Part shown: piece after piece, positions 24,801 to 34,945 of the stretch
Numbering within the stretch: position 1 is the stretch's first letter
How the letters are laid out: every line of letters starts with the position of its first letter
Assembly: GCA_963969495.1 (NCBI GenBank)
Contig: OZ018327.1
Location: 37,639,912 to 37,703,911, forward strand
Length of the DNA stretch: 64,000 nt
DNA from: Ceratothoa steindachneri
Lineage: Eukaryota > Arthropoda > Malacostraca > Isopoda > Cymothoidae
Direction of reading: 5' to 3'
The notes under the pieces: generated by a model
Seen by the model: the letters and a program-made list of their open reading frames with translations, nothing else
What the model was told of the DNA's origin: nothing
Databases searched by the model: none
Translations under genes and position numbers: made by a program

Positions 24801-25376
24801 AAGTGGTTCTCGGGCAGTGATGCGTAAACTTATCCACAATTAGGACACCCATCTCAAGTTTGTCAATCAGGTTGGCAAGGACTTGACCCCGGGGATTAAT
24901 AGAGTAGTCTCTCCAGAGGGAATGTCTACCATTTAGATCTCTGAGCATGAGAAAGGGCCTCAGCAACTGTGCCACATTGTGGCGGAAGTCCCCCGGTCGT
25001 AGTCGGCTGATGGTGGAATGTACGCGCAAATAACAGTATACCTCCTATCAAGGTGCAGCTGCACAGCTACTGCCTGAAAGGAGGTATCTAAAGCGAAGAG
25101 AAGAATGGAGACATCATGCCAGGTGTAAATCCCACATCCTCCTGCCCAACCCCCATCCTGTGGTGGTGGGCTCGCAAAACCTTTATATCCTGGGAGGGTT
25201 GGCAGGGGGCAAACGCCTAGAATGGTCTCATGCAAAGTGATAGCTAACAGGAGTTGACAAGCCTCCGCAGGTCTTCCCAGTTGGCCCGTTGTCTGTGGCA
25301 ATTCCATTGAAGGAATATGCCCTCCAGGCCTAGCTCAGAGATCCGGGGGCGCTCTTCGAAGAAAAGACCCTCACGG
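21841..25376 (-). mobile_element. I-group LINE family A, copy A2, 5'-truncated
   Basis: Second large copy of family A, in the same orientation as A1. The 3' A-rich tail (T-rich on the plus strand at 21841-21875) and the following TATCTGGCGACTACCCACTT match A1 at about 485-520. Compared with A1 it has internal deletions, and ORF1 is absent. It ends at 25376 inside the stretch equivalent to A1 position about 4388, at the edge of the gypsy LTR. Confidence 0.85.
22134..25307 (-). pseudogene. LINE ORF2, family A, copy A2
   Basis: Decayed ORF2 with the A1 domain order. EN lies at 24742-25307 (LMLRDLNGRHSLWRD). RT lies near 23395-24260, with YVDD still readable near 23690 although the box is out of frame with its surroundings. 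RNase H covers about 22400-23000 (MYTDGSKSKEGVGF, YSDS lost in a frame break, VPGHVGIVRNEGAKES). The knuckle at the C-terminus is partly deleted. The last acidic RNase H position is again Lys, as in A1. Several deletions of tens to hundreds of bases are visible against A1. Confidence 0.8.
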
Positions 25377-26367
25377 TGTAGCGGACCAAAAATCTATGCT
25401 ATAATTCCAATCGTTCCCACCAGCTTCCTACAGTAATTCGGACGTGAGAAATTGAAGGAGAATGAAACAGATTGTATATAGTCTTTTACTTACAACAAAT
25501 ACAATAATATTTACAAGAGATCTCGTTACTTATGCACACAAAAATAGATATCTAATTTTCCTATATACACAATAAAAAAAAAATCCTACTTATGAATACT
25601 AACAAAAGAATTATACAAAAAAAAAAATGCTCAATTAGACTATACAAAAGGAAGATAGGCAAAGTCAAACAACCAAAAAATATCTGCTGGGGCAATAACA
25701 ACAAACTGATGACACAATACACAAGAAGTCAACAACAGGAGGCCTAAAGTAAACAAGCGGCCTAAAGCAGACAAGAGGCCCAAAAAATGAAGAAAGGGCT
25801 CACGTGTTACCCAGGTGAGTATTGGCATCTCAAGCGTTTTACAAATAAAAACTGCCACCTCTGAGCTCATACAGTGTTGTAATTTGGTCACGTCTTGTAG
25901 CTATCAAAGCTCTCTCTGTCCTGGATGGACTTATAATTTCTCATTTGTTATCTGAACCCTACAATCTCTGCCACTCCTTACAAATGGTGGCAATTAAGTT
26001 TACTCTGTGGTCTTTCAAAAACTATTTAACATTTAGTTGAGGAAAAAAAAACCAAAAGATTTTATAGAAAACATGAAAATTAATTTATATATACAAAAAG
26101 AAAATATAAAAAACCTCCATTCCTACAGAGAGAGGGAGAGGGTATTGGGAAAAGGGGTGAGAGAATGGCCCTTCACACACACACACACACACACCCATAT
26201 TCTCTCCACCACACCCCTCCTTCTTTAGGCCATTCGACCACAGTCACTCACAATACACTCTCAATCCTTACTCACGGTACTTTTTATACTCAATTGCTTC
26301 CTTCTGCACCCATTCACACTCATCTGATGGTCCCTGGCTATGCGTAGCAATCTGTCGGGGTTGTTCA
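25377..26367 (-). repeat. 3' LTR of the gypsy element
   Basis: 991 bp, bounded by TGTAGCGG and TTGTTCA on the plus strand, so it has TG...CA ends. It matches 32072-33054 over its whole length with scattered substitutions and indels. It contains a CA microsatellite at about 26170-26192 that is shorter in the other LTR. Confidence 0.9.
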
Positions 26368-26450
26368 TCAGTCGTCCTGTCAGTTTCATCATCACTATTG
26401 ATCATATCGTCCACCATACTCTTAGATTTCATTAGCAGTTCTCCCATCTC

Positions 26451-27833
26451 TCAACAGAACTCTTTCATACTCTTCCATTCAGAATCTTGCATTCTTCCAA
26501 TCACTCTTCTTTGTACACTTTTTACTCCTTGAGACCAAGCCATACTATCACATTCCTTCTCATCATCATGCACCTTATCTCTCTTTCTGCACAGTTCATA
26601 CACTGGATGGCTCATCAGGTAGTCAGGCGATTCTCCCCACCTCCTCAACTGACTCTGATGAGGCCGCACTTTCTCAGTTACACCTTCATTCAAACTGTCC
26701 GAAACATACATCACACCATTCTCCCAGACTCTCTCAACTCTATACAGTCCTTCAAACTTTTCACTCATCTTTGACACATTCAACCTACCCTTTACTTCTT
26801 TAACCTTCAATACTTTTGCACCTATTTCAAATGAACAAAACCTTTCATGTGCCTCACGCCATACACTCTGCTCACTTTCACTCAAACAAAACCTATCTTT
26901 CACTCACCTTTCAAAATTCATAACAAACTGACATGGGGACACCCCAGTTGCACTATGGACCGTCAAATTATACACCCATAACACTCTACCCAACCATTCA
27001 AAGTTGTACTCATTCTCAACATCTCATACAAGGTCCTAATTGTATGTTCAGCCAACTCATTTAAAGATGGTACATACAGAGTCATCCTCACATGCTCCAC
27101 ACCATTCTCTCTCAACATTTGCTCAAACACTTCACTCGCAAACTTGGGTCCATTATCACTCAGACATCTCCTAGGCTTCCATACACACATAGGAAAAAAG
27201 CAACTGCTCAACCGTCATACTCCTTTTATCTCTCACAGGTGCCACATACACAAACTTACTTTTATGATCAACCATAACAACCATACCAACATTCCCAGCA
27301 TTTATATGCGGTAAAGACACACAATTAATTACTACTAATTCAAATGTTTTTTTGTATCAACTTTCAACATCGGCGGCTTCACTTGCACCCCTTTCACATG
27401 TAGTCGCAACATCATTCACAACAGTTCTCAGAAACGAATGAATCACACGCTCCTTCACACACTCCCACAACTTAAACTTACCCATATGCCCATAATTATC
27501 ATGCACAACCTTCAACAGACCAATCATACCAACCAAGTACATCACAGGTACATACATATCATCTCCATCCTTCATATGCCTCACAAAATATACAACATCC
27601 ATACAAACAACAAAATCTTTAGCATACCTTTTAAAATCCCTCAAACACTCAGGCCATTCATTCAAATCAACACGAGCCATTACACACCTCTTCAACTCGC
27701 TGACAAAAGGACACATCTCTTGCATCTCTAGAATATTATCATCACTTAAAATCTCATTCTCATCATCCATGACCAATTCAATCATACCGCAAAATTTGAC
27801 AACATTCTTCGCACACTCATTCAACCTTATCAC
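26451..27833 (-). pseudogene. Gypsy integrase
   Basis: Three frames. 27833-27357 ends with the zinc-binding region: VVHDNYGHMGKF gives the two His and TTCERGAS gives one Cys, the second Cys being Gly. The catalytic core starts near 27345, where FELVVINCV has Asn at the expected first Asp. LSDNGPKFASEVFEQML carries the second Asp (27170) and LNELAEHTIRTLYEML carries the Glu (27045). 26903-26451 is the C-terminal SH3-like region (GAKVLKVKEV, KFEGLYRVERVWENGVMYV). Frame breaks and the likely loss of one catalytic residue make it inactive. Confidence 0.85.
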
Positions 27834-27872
27834 CTCACATTCAACTTTCAGAACACAACCCTTATCAGCATC

Positions 27873-28314
27873 CTAAGACAAATCATTCAGTCTCATAAAG
27901 TCTACACCAAGCAAGAAACAACATGGCATGTGCTCATCTTTCAGAATCATAAAATAATGCTTCACATTGACATCACTGCCCAAACTCACTCTCAGACTAA
28001 CCTGTTCCCATGCCACTATCATTCCATTCCCCAATCCACTTTGGCACGCAACATCTAAACTCATCATATGTACTCAGAATCCTCTCATTCACTAACAATA
28101 CTTGCGCACCAGTATCAATCAAACCACAGAAGAACCTTTTGCCAACTTTCACTCTTGCTTCCATCATATCAGGTCCACCATGCTTGCAATACACAGAATG
28201 AACAATCACACCAACATCAGCACTGTCATCAACTTCCACATCATCCCTCACCACACACTCATCTTCATCCAGACAATCATTCTTTTCCCTCATATACAAA
28301 CACTTTTCAATCAC
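27873..28314 (-). pseudogene. Second retropepsin-like aspartic protease domain
   Basis: After the OTU-like domain, in the same frame across one stop codon (TAG at 28315-28317), comes VKVGKRFFCGLIDTGAQVLL with an intact DTG triad near 28110. A one-base frame change near 28040-28060 leads to SGLGNGMIVAWEQVSLRVSL and then PCCFLLGVDFMRLNDLS, the hydrophobic-hydrophobic-Gly end motif of retropepsins. The length between motifs (about 80-90 residues) fits a single retropepsin monomer. Its place between RNase H/OTU and integrase is not the standard protease position. It could process the polyprotein or be a recruited non-catalytic fold. Confidence 0.75.
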
Positions 28315-28645
28315 CTAATTGTAATGCACATTGCTCAAACACTGCAGATGCACCACATTAGGATTCAAACCCTTCATCTTCTCATCCTTGTACACAATCG
28401 ACCTCTCACCACCAAAGTGCACATAAACAATCACTCCATACAAACGACTCACTACAATCAACACTTCCTGAAATGGCGGGACCCCTTGCATACACATCGC
28501 TCTCAATTCTTTCATGAAGTTCCGCACCCTCACCATACCAATACTTTCAGGCTTCATCAGGCACTCTCACATCTACTCCATCACTCTTCAAATCTTGCAA
28601 ACCATTCCATACGCTCTCATACAAGGAATCACCACCACCCTTACT
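28315..28645 (-). pseudogene. OTU-like cysteine protease domain in gypsy pol
   Basis: Downstream of RNase H the sense frame reads KGGGDSLYESVWNGLQDL (about 28640). After a frame change near 28556 it continues FMKELRAMCMQGVPPFQEVL, VSRLYGVIVYVHFGG and NVVHLQCLSNVHYN. OTU proteases start with a GDG(N/D)CL(F/Y) motif holding the catalytic Cys and end with a hydrophobic strand and HY(N/D) holding the catalytic His. The match of both ends plus the middle helix-strand pattern supports OTU. The catalytic Cys position is Ser (TCC) in this copy. OTU enzymes usually remove ubiquitin, but the role here is unknown. Confidence 0.7.
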
Positions 28646-28719
28646 CTCTTTTCCATTCATAATCCCTTTTGGCAAATACTCAGGATCACTCACTCCACAC
28701 ACATTTTCATCATTCGTAC

Positions 28720-30110
28720 CAGGATACCTTGACATTAAATCAGCCACTCCATTCCGTTCACCAGGCACATACTCAATCACATAGTCAAAGTCACTCAAAT
28801 CTTCCAAAGTCCTTGCAATACTACTATCAGCCCACTTCATACGCTGCAGATACACAAGAGGTTGATGATCGGTTTTTATCACAAACCTCACACCATACAA
28901 AAACAAACGCAACACTTTCAAACAATACCTTATCGCCGCTAACTCTCGCTCCACAGTTAAATACTTTCGCTCTGCAGCATTCATAGCCTTGGATACATAC
29001 CCAATTATTCACCTGACATTCTCCTCATTCAAACGCTGCTCTTGCATTAGAAAGCCTCCCATACAGTACCCACTCGCATCTGTATACAATTCAAGCATCT
29101 TAGCATTCACACTATAGTCCGGGTATGCCAATTCAACATCTTCAGCTGCTGCCTCTTTCAGTCTCTCATACACTTCATTCATCTTATCATTCCACCTAAC
29201 AATCGTACTACCTTTCTTGCCCATCCACTCAGTCAGAGGTTTACTCACACCCGAACAATCACATATAAACTTTTGCTGAAACCCAATCAAACCCCAAAAC
29301 AACTTCAGTTGCTTCACAGTCACTGGTTTTGGAAACATTCGCACCTTCTCAACATACTTCAGCGACTTTTGTAACCCATTCTCACTCACCATATGCCCAA
29401 GGAATTCCACTTCTTTTGCAAACCATTCATACTTCTCTACTTTCACCTTCACACCAACATTCTCAACACATCATTCACCAGTCTCATATGCTCCTCAAAT
29501 CCTCAAAACTCTCAGTCATAATCAAAATATCATCTATAAACACAATCACATTCTTACTCAACACAACATTCATCACCTGCTGGAAGGCTCCGGGAGCATT
29601 AGCCAACCCAAAGCTGAGGTTCCGGAACTGATAATGCCTTTTTGTAGAGGAAAAAGCAGTAAACAGCCGGCTCTCCTCAGCAATGGGCATCTGGTAATAC
29701 CTCCATACCAAATCCATCTTTGCAAACCACTTCATCCCATGCATACTATACACACACTCAGATACCATCACATCGGAAACCTTTCTTTCACAGTCTTTTC
29801 ATTCACCTTTCGATAATCCACACACAGATGCAATCTTCCATCCGGCTTACGTACAGGCACAATTGGACTATTCCATGTACTATCACTTTCTTCAATCACC
29901 CACATTGTTCTAATTCCACACACTGCTCCTCAATCTCATTATCAACCAGAGGAGGGAAATGTCTCAGCCGCTGATAGATTGGGATGTCCTCCTTCAGGAT
30001 AATCTTGAATTCCGGAAGCCTTGCAACCCCGAAATCCAGATCACCCTTACTGAGGGCTCCCTTTCGCTCAAATATCATTTGATACACATCCTCCCTTTCA
30101 TACTCAGTTA
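28720..30110 (-). pseudogene. Gypsy reverse transcriptase and RNase H
   Basis: The RT N-terminus near 30010-29940 has FKIILKEDIPIYQRLRHFPP. The palm (29484-29771) has FAKMDLVWRYYQMPI (motif A), LSFGLANAPGAFQ, and VFIDDILI (FIDD box). The thumb and connection (29009-29452) have VEFLGHMVSENGL and FWGLIGFQQKFI. RNase H starts ELYTDASGYCMGGFL and continues after a frame break (28984-28726) with VERELAAIRYCLKVL, IKTDHQPLVYL and EYVPGERNGVADLMSR. These are classic Ty3/gypsy signatures. The copy has at least three frame breaks. Confidence 0.92.
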
Positions 30111-30400
30111 AACATCCATCCAATTCCACCATGCTTTTCACTTCATTATACATCCATTCACACGTCTTTTCACCAGCAACATCCACCCTGACATCCGTAC
30201 TATCATCCATACCTACCTCATTGACAGTGGAGAGGTGACCCAGTACATCTCTGACTTGGATTTTCCTCACCTGCCCTTTCACACTGGGGTCCGCCTGCAC
30301 ACATACAAAAGTATCATTCATTCTCATCAAGCCATCAAACACACAAGCAACACGCCTTACCTTATAACACGCATCCTTTCCATCCAATATCACAGTGTTC

Positions 30401-30979
30401 TCACCCAATGTGAAGCATTGGGTGAAGCATTACCTTATAACACGCATCCTTTCTATCCAATATCACAGTGTTCTCACCCACATTCAAACTCATATCCTTA
30501 CTCCAACTCACTCTAGCAGACACCCTTTCACCCTTCACAAGCCTTACTCTCTCCATAGCAGTCACTTTAATACCGGTAAACACACTCCTCAAAACAATAC
30601 CATCTTTCCCTACATACAACTTATACACCCCAATTTTACCACTCTTTCTCTGAATCTGATCACTCGCAGGATGCAAAACCATACGGTTCACTTTCATAAA
30701 ATCATACCCCAAAATCACACCATACTCACTACTCACCTTATCAATGACAGAGAATTCACACTCATTCATCAACATACCATGCATTCGAACAACTGACCTT
30801 ATCATTCCAATCACAGGCACTCTCATACTAACAATCCCTAACAAGCTACCCTTACACTCAAACAGGAGGGCTTTATCACTCACCTTGTCATATACATCCT
30901 TATACACCAAGCTCGTCTTGCATACAGAATCTATCAAAGCCAAACACTCAATCCCATTCAATTCAACCTTCACACTCAA
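30401..30979 (-). pseudogene. Gypsy first protease (retropepsin)
   Basis: In the standard gag-PR-RT position. SVKVELNGIECLALIDSVCK shows the active-site region with DSV where DSG or DTG is expected, so the triad Gly is Val. The later part has GVILGYDFMKVNRMVL, the end motif. A duplicated block of about 72 bp at 30358-30480 follows and breaks the frame. The sequence resembles the second protease domain at 27873-28314 in overall pattern but not closely. Confidence 0.75.
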
Positions 30980-31126
30980 ACATTCATACTACCTACCAGA
31001 CAGCACTTTCACACTAGACAGACTTACCAACACCAACTCGCACTCATGCACCCAGAGGATACTTCACCAGGTACCCTCTTACAATTCAGTTTCCCATTTC
31101 AGACTTTCCATTCACACCTTGCACTC

Positions 31127-31934
31127 TCAGTCTAATCCAACACTTTTCACTTTAATGTCCTTCCATCGCACAATAGCTACATACATTCCTCTGGTCACGT
31201 CATACTTCCCCAGCATCACTCCACCATTTAACTTCGGACAGTCTCTCTTCAAATGGCCTCTGTCTTTACATTGAAAACACTCTTTCACACTTTCCTGGCA
31301 ATCCTTTATCATATGCCCATTCTTACCAGAACCAAAACATGCACCAGACATCCATCTACATTCCGCCAACATATGACCCTTCCTTCCACCCCTAAGACAT
31401 TCCACAACCTTTCTCACACCATTTGGTCTCTCATTTGCTGGGACATATGAGGGTTGCTCCCTCATATACCCTTCCCCACATTCACTTCACTCATAACAAT
31501 CATACCATCACTCTCTCCTTCATCCGAGTACAATGAGTCCACACTCTTCCCTCTCACCTTCCTATCCTTCCACTTTGACCCAGTCTTCCTTCTTGTCTTG
31601 AGTTCCACTCTTTTCCATTCTCCATCCTTCCTATCACTCACAATCACCTTATCCTCTCTAGACTCACACACACTCCCATTGATCCCATTAGTCTTATCCC
31701 CTTCGGTCGGAGCAGGGGTCAGGGTCAAGGGTCCTAAGGGCCAGTCCTGACCCCCTTTATCATGTCATAAAAGTCCTTCATCCATTGGTCGACCTGCTTC
31801 TGTCTCTCATCCATACTCATCATATCACTCTTCAATCCCTCAATAACACTCCTCAAGATCATACATTCCTTCCCCTTCTGCCTCAACTCCAGCCTCATGA
31901 TCTCATCATGGAGGCCTTGTTCCACAGAAGCCAT
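31127..31934 (-). pseudogene. Gypsy gag with CCHC zinc knuckles
   Basis: Three consecutive frames. The start codon is at 31934 (MASVEQGLHDEIMRLELRQK), followed by a predicted coiled coil up to 31734. A Lys/Arg-rich spacer (31728-31462) follows. 31465-31127 carries three knuckles. The third is intact (CFQCKDRGHLKRDC). The first (CLRGGRKGHMLAEC) and second (CFGSGKNGHMIKDC) lack the second Cys. No capsid-like domain is evident, so the gag is short, either by deletion or by nature. Confidence 0.75.
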
Positions 31935-32051
31935 CCTCCCAGGTTAGTAACAATGATAGACAAAGGCAAAAAACAACCAAACTACCTTTAACTCTAATTG
32001 GGTGTGGACTGCAATCCAATCCTAACAATACTCCCAGTTTCGAGATCGCAC

Positions 32052-32069
32052 GTGCCTGTTCGGGTGCCA
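32052..32069 (-). other. Primer binding site (tRNA-Lys type)
   Basis: Two bases after the 5' LTR the sense strand reads TGGCACCCGAACAGGCAC. It differs at two positions from the complement of the 3' end of a common tRNA-Lys. It is correctly placed for priming minus-strand DNA. Confidence 0.8.
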
Positions 32070-32071
32070 AA

Positions 32072-33054
32072 TATAGCGGGCCGAAAATCTATGCTCTAAT
32101 CCCAATCGTTCCAACCCGCTTCCTACACTAATTCGGACAGAGAAATTGAAGGAGAATAAAATGGATTGTATATACAGTCCTTTACTTACAAAAAATACAA
32201 TAATATTTACAAGAGATCTCGTTACTTATGCACACATAAATAGATATCTAATTTTCTTATATATACAATCAAAAAAATAAATAAATCCTACTTATCAATA
32301 CTAGCAAAAAGATTATACAAAAAAAAAGGAAGCTCAATTAGACTATACAAAAGGAAGATAGGCAGAGTCAAACAACCAAAAAATATCTGCCGGGGCAATA
32401 GACAAGTTAATAACAGGAGGCCTAAAGTAAACAAGCGGCCTAAAGCAGACAAGAGGTCCAAAAAATGAAGAAAGGGCTCACGTGTTACCCAGGTGAGTAT
32501 TGGCATCTCAAGCGTTTTACAAATAAAAACTGCCACCTCTGAGCTCATACAATGTTGTAATTAGGTCACGTCTTGTAGCTATCAAAGCTCTCTCTGTCCT
32601 GGATGGACTTATAATTTCTTCTTTGTTATCTGAACCCTACAATCTCTGCCACTCCTTACAAATTGTGGCGATTAAGTTTACTGGAGTGGTCTTTCGACAA
32701 ACTATTTAACATTTAGCTGAGGAAGAGAAAAAAAAACATTTTAAAGAATACATGAAAATCAATTTATATATACAAAAAGAAAAAAAAAAAAAAAACCATT
32801 CCCACTCACACACACATTCTTACAGAGGGAGGGAGAGAGTATTGGGAAAAGGGGTGGGAGAATGGCCCTTCACACACACATCCAAATTTGCTCCACCACA
32901 CCCCTCCTTCCTTAGGCCATTCAACCACAGTCACTCACAATACAATCTCAATCCTTACTCACGGTACTTTTTATACTCAATCACAACCTTCTGCACCCAT
33001 TCACACTCATCTACTGGTCCCTGGCTACATGTAGCAATCTGTCAGGGTTGTTCG
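32072..33054 (-). repeat. 5' LTR of the gypsy element
   Basis: 983 bp, matching 25377-26367. The plus-strand ends are TATAGCGG and TTGTTCG, so the TG...CA ends are mutated at one base each. The two LTRs differ by scattered substitutions and indels, which points to an old insertion. Confidence 0.9.
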
Positions 33055-34660
33055 GCAGAGTTAAAATAGGACCTATCAAATATGAAGGGGTTGTGAGAGA
33101 AAGTGATGAGGAAATAGTTGAGGTACTAAATGGTCATTTTGCATCAGTATTTACAAAGAAGAAACTAAATAGTCTTATGTATAGTATTCATGGGTCAGGG
33201 AAAGAAGTGTTTACTACCATTAGTGTGGATTGGAGGATGATAAAAGGACTAATAGGTGAGTTAGATACTACCAAGGCCTCCGGCCCTGATAATATTCATT
33301 CTAGGATACTTAAAGAAGGGATAGAAAGTATCTCAATAGCTCTGGAGAAGTTGTATACTAGGTCACTGGAATATGGAGAAATACCCGATGATTGGAAGAG
33401 AGCGAATGTAGTCCCCATTTTCAAGAAGGGTAGTAAAGAGGATCCAAATAACTTTAGACCTGTTAGTCTAACTCCTGTAGTCTGTAAATATTTTGAGAAA
33501 ATAGTTAAAAAAGGGATTTGCCAACATCTAGAGAGGGAGGGGTTAATTAGCGATGCTCAGCATGGGTTTAGATCAGGTAGATCATGTTTGACTAATTTAC
33601 TAGACTTTCTGGAGTTCATAACAAATCAAGTAGATAAGGGAGAGAATGTAGATGTAATTTACTTGGATTTTAGTAAAGCATTTGATAAGGTACCACATAG
33701 GAGACTAGTTCATAAATTATAAATGATTGGGATATGTGGGGGTGTTTCAAATTGGATAGCTGAGTGGCTGAAAGACAGGAAGCAAGGGTAGTGCTAAATG
33801 GTGTAAAGTCAGAGTGGAGGGATGTTATCAGTGGGGTTCCTCAGGGATCAGTTGTCGGTCCATTATTATTTGCTATCTATATAAACGATCTTTTGGAGGC
33901 AGTTAATAATAAAGTGTCAATTTTTGTGGATGATACCAAATTAGCAGCTGTAGTTCAAGATATTGATGATAATTTTAAAGTGCAGGGGGATTTAAATAAA
34001 TTGTTATGCTGGGCACATAAGTGGCAAATGACTTTCAACCTTGATAAGTGCAAAGTTATTAACATGGAAAAAGATAATAGAGAATTTAACTATGAAATGG
34101 TTGGGCATTGGCTGAGCTCAGTAGAGGATGAGAACGATCAAGGAGTAGTAATAGATAAGTCATTAAGGTTTTCTAAGCAGTGTATTGAAGCAAGAAATAG
34201 GGCAAATAGAGTGCTGGGTTTCATTAAGAGAAATGTCAGTTACAAAAGTAAGGAGGTTATTCTTAAACTCTATAACTCTTATTTTAGGCCACATCTACAG
34301 TACTGTATACAGGCATGGTCCCCACATTTTAGACACGATATTAACCTTCTTGAGTCAGTGCAACGGAGGGCAACAAAGATTATTCCTTCCCTGAGGCACC
34401 TTGAATATATAGATAGACTGAGGGTATTAAATATGTTCTCGTTCGAAAGGAGGTGTGTGAGAGGGGATATGACTAGAGGTCACTACTTGAAAATTAAAAA
34501 GCAAGGGTGTAGGTTGGATTTAAGAAAATATTTTTTCACCAATAGTGGTAGACTTCTGGAACAAATTGCCGCGGAGGGTAGTAGGTAGTCCAAATTTAAA
34601 TGTATTTAAGAGTAGGTTGGATGAGTTTATGGGGAGGGAAAGTTGTGATGGTTCCTAAGT
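33055..34660 (+). pseudogene. LINE ORF2 (RT), copy K2
   Basis: RT of the CR1-like family. The first frame (to 33722) contains ASGPDNIHSRILKEGIESIS, NVVPIFKKGSKEDPNNFRPV and [16 protein letters not shown] (motif A), and ends at a stop. The second frame (33764-34588) has GVPQGSVVGPLLFAIYINDL and FVDDTKLAAV, where K1 has FADD. The C-terminus is lost by a frameshift and a deletion near 34470 (the stretch after RGDM is missing compared with K1). Confidence 0.88.
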
Positions 34661-34945
34661 TTTGTATATATTAATATTGTTTGTATATATCTATAGCTGC
34701 ATGATTTAGTTTTCTTGAGAGTTTGGGTGCCTTAAAAAAGAGTCTGTTTTACTCGGATGACCTATGATGGGCCCTTGTGGCTTTTGTCATCTGTTATATT
34801 ATATTGTGGGGGAATTTGATTTTGTCTTCCCCTGGCGATGGTGCTTTTTCTGGGTGGGTTTTTACGGATGCGGATGACCTTTGATAGGCCCTTGTGGCTT
34901 TTGTCATCCGTGAAATTATGTTATGTTATGTTATGTATGCAATCT
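33055..34945 (+). mobile_element. CR1-like LINE family K, copy K2, 5'-truncated
   Basis: The sequence begins inside ORF2 and follows the long copy K1 (minus, 55735-58461) almost codon for codon. It ends with the family 3' UTR, both hairpin units (about 34760-34795 and 34870-34910) and the terminal ATGTT-type repeats at about 34916-34938. It abuts the gypsy LTR at 33055 with no duplication. Confidence 0.88.

Larger units (their letters stand above)
25377..33054 (-). mobile_element. Ty3/gypsy LTR retrotransposon with OTU and second protease
   Basis: A 7.7-kb LTR element read on the minus strand. Two direct repeats of about 0.98-0.99 kb bound it. A tRNA-Lys-like primer binding site follows the 5' LTR. 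The internal order is gag (CCHC), protease, RT, RNase H, OTU-like domain, second retropepsin-like domain, integrase, which is Ty3/gypsy order with two additions. The sense strand is G/T-rich. Multiple stops and frameshifts mean the copy is inactive. No target-site duplication is visible: the left flank is LINE A2 (CACGG) and the right flank is a family K LINE (GCAGA). Confidence 0.9.

Noticed and set aside
28010..28986. Plus-strand frames up to 186 codons rich in His, Thr and Ile across the gypsy element
   Set aside because: They are antisense shadows caused by the G-poor plus strand. Minus-strand frames there hold recognisable protease, OTU-like and RNase H motifs.
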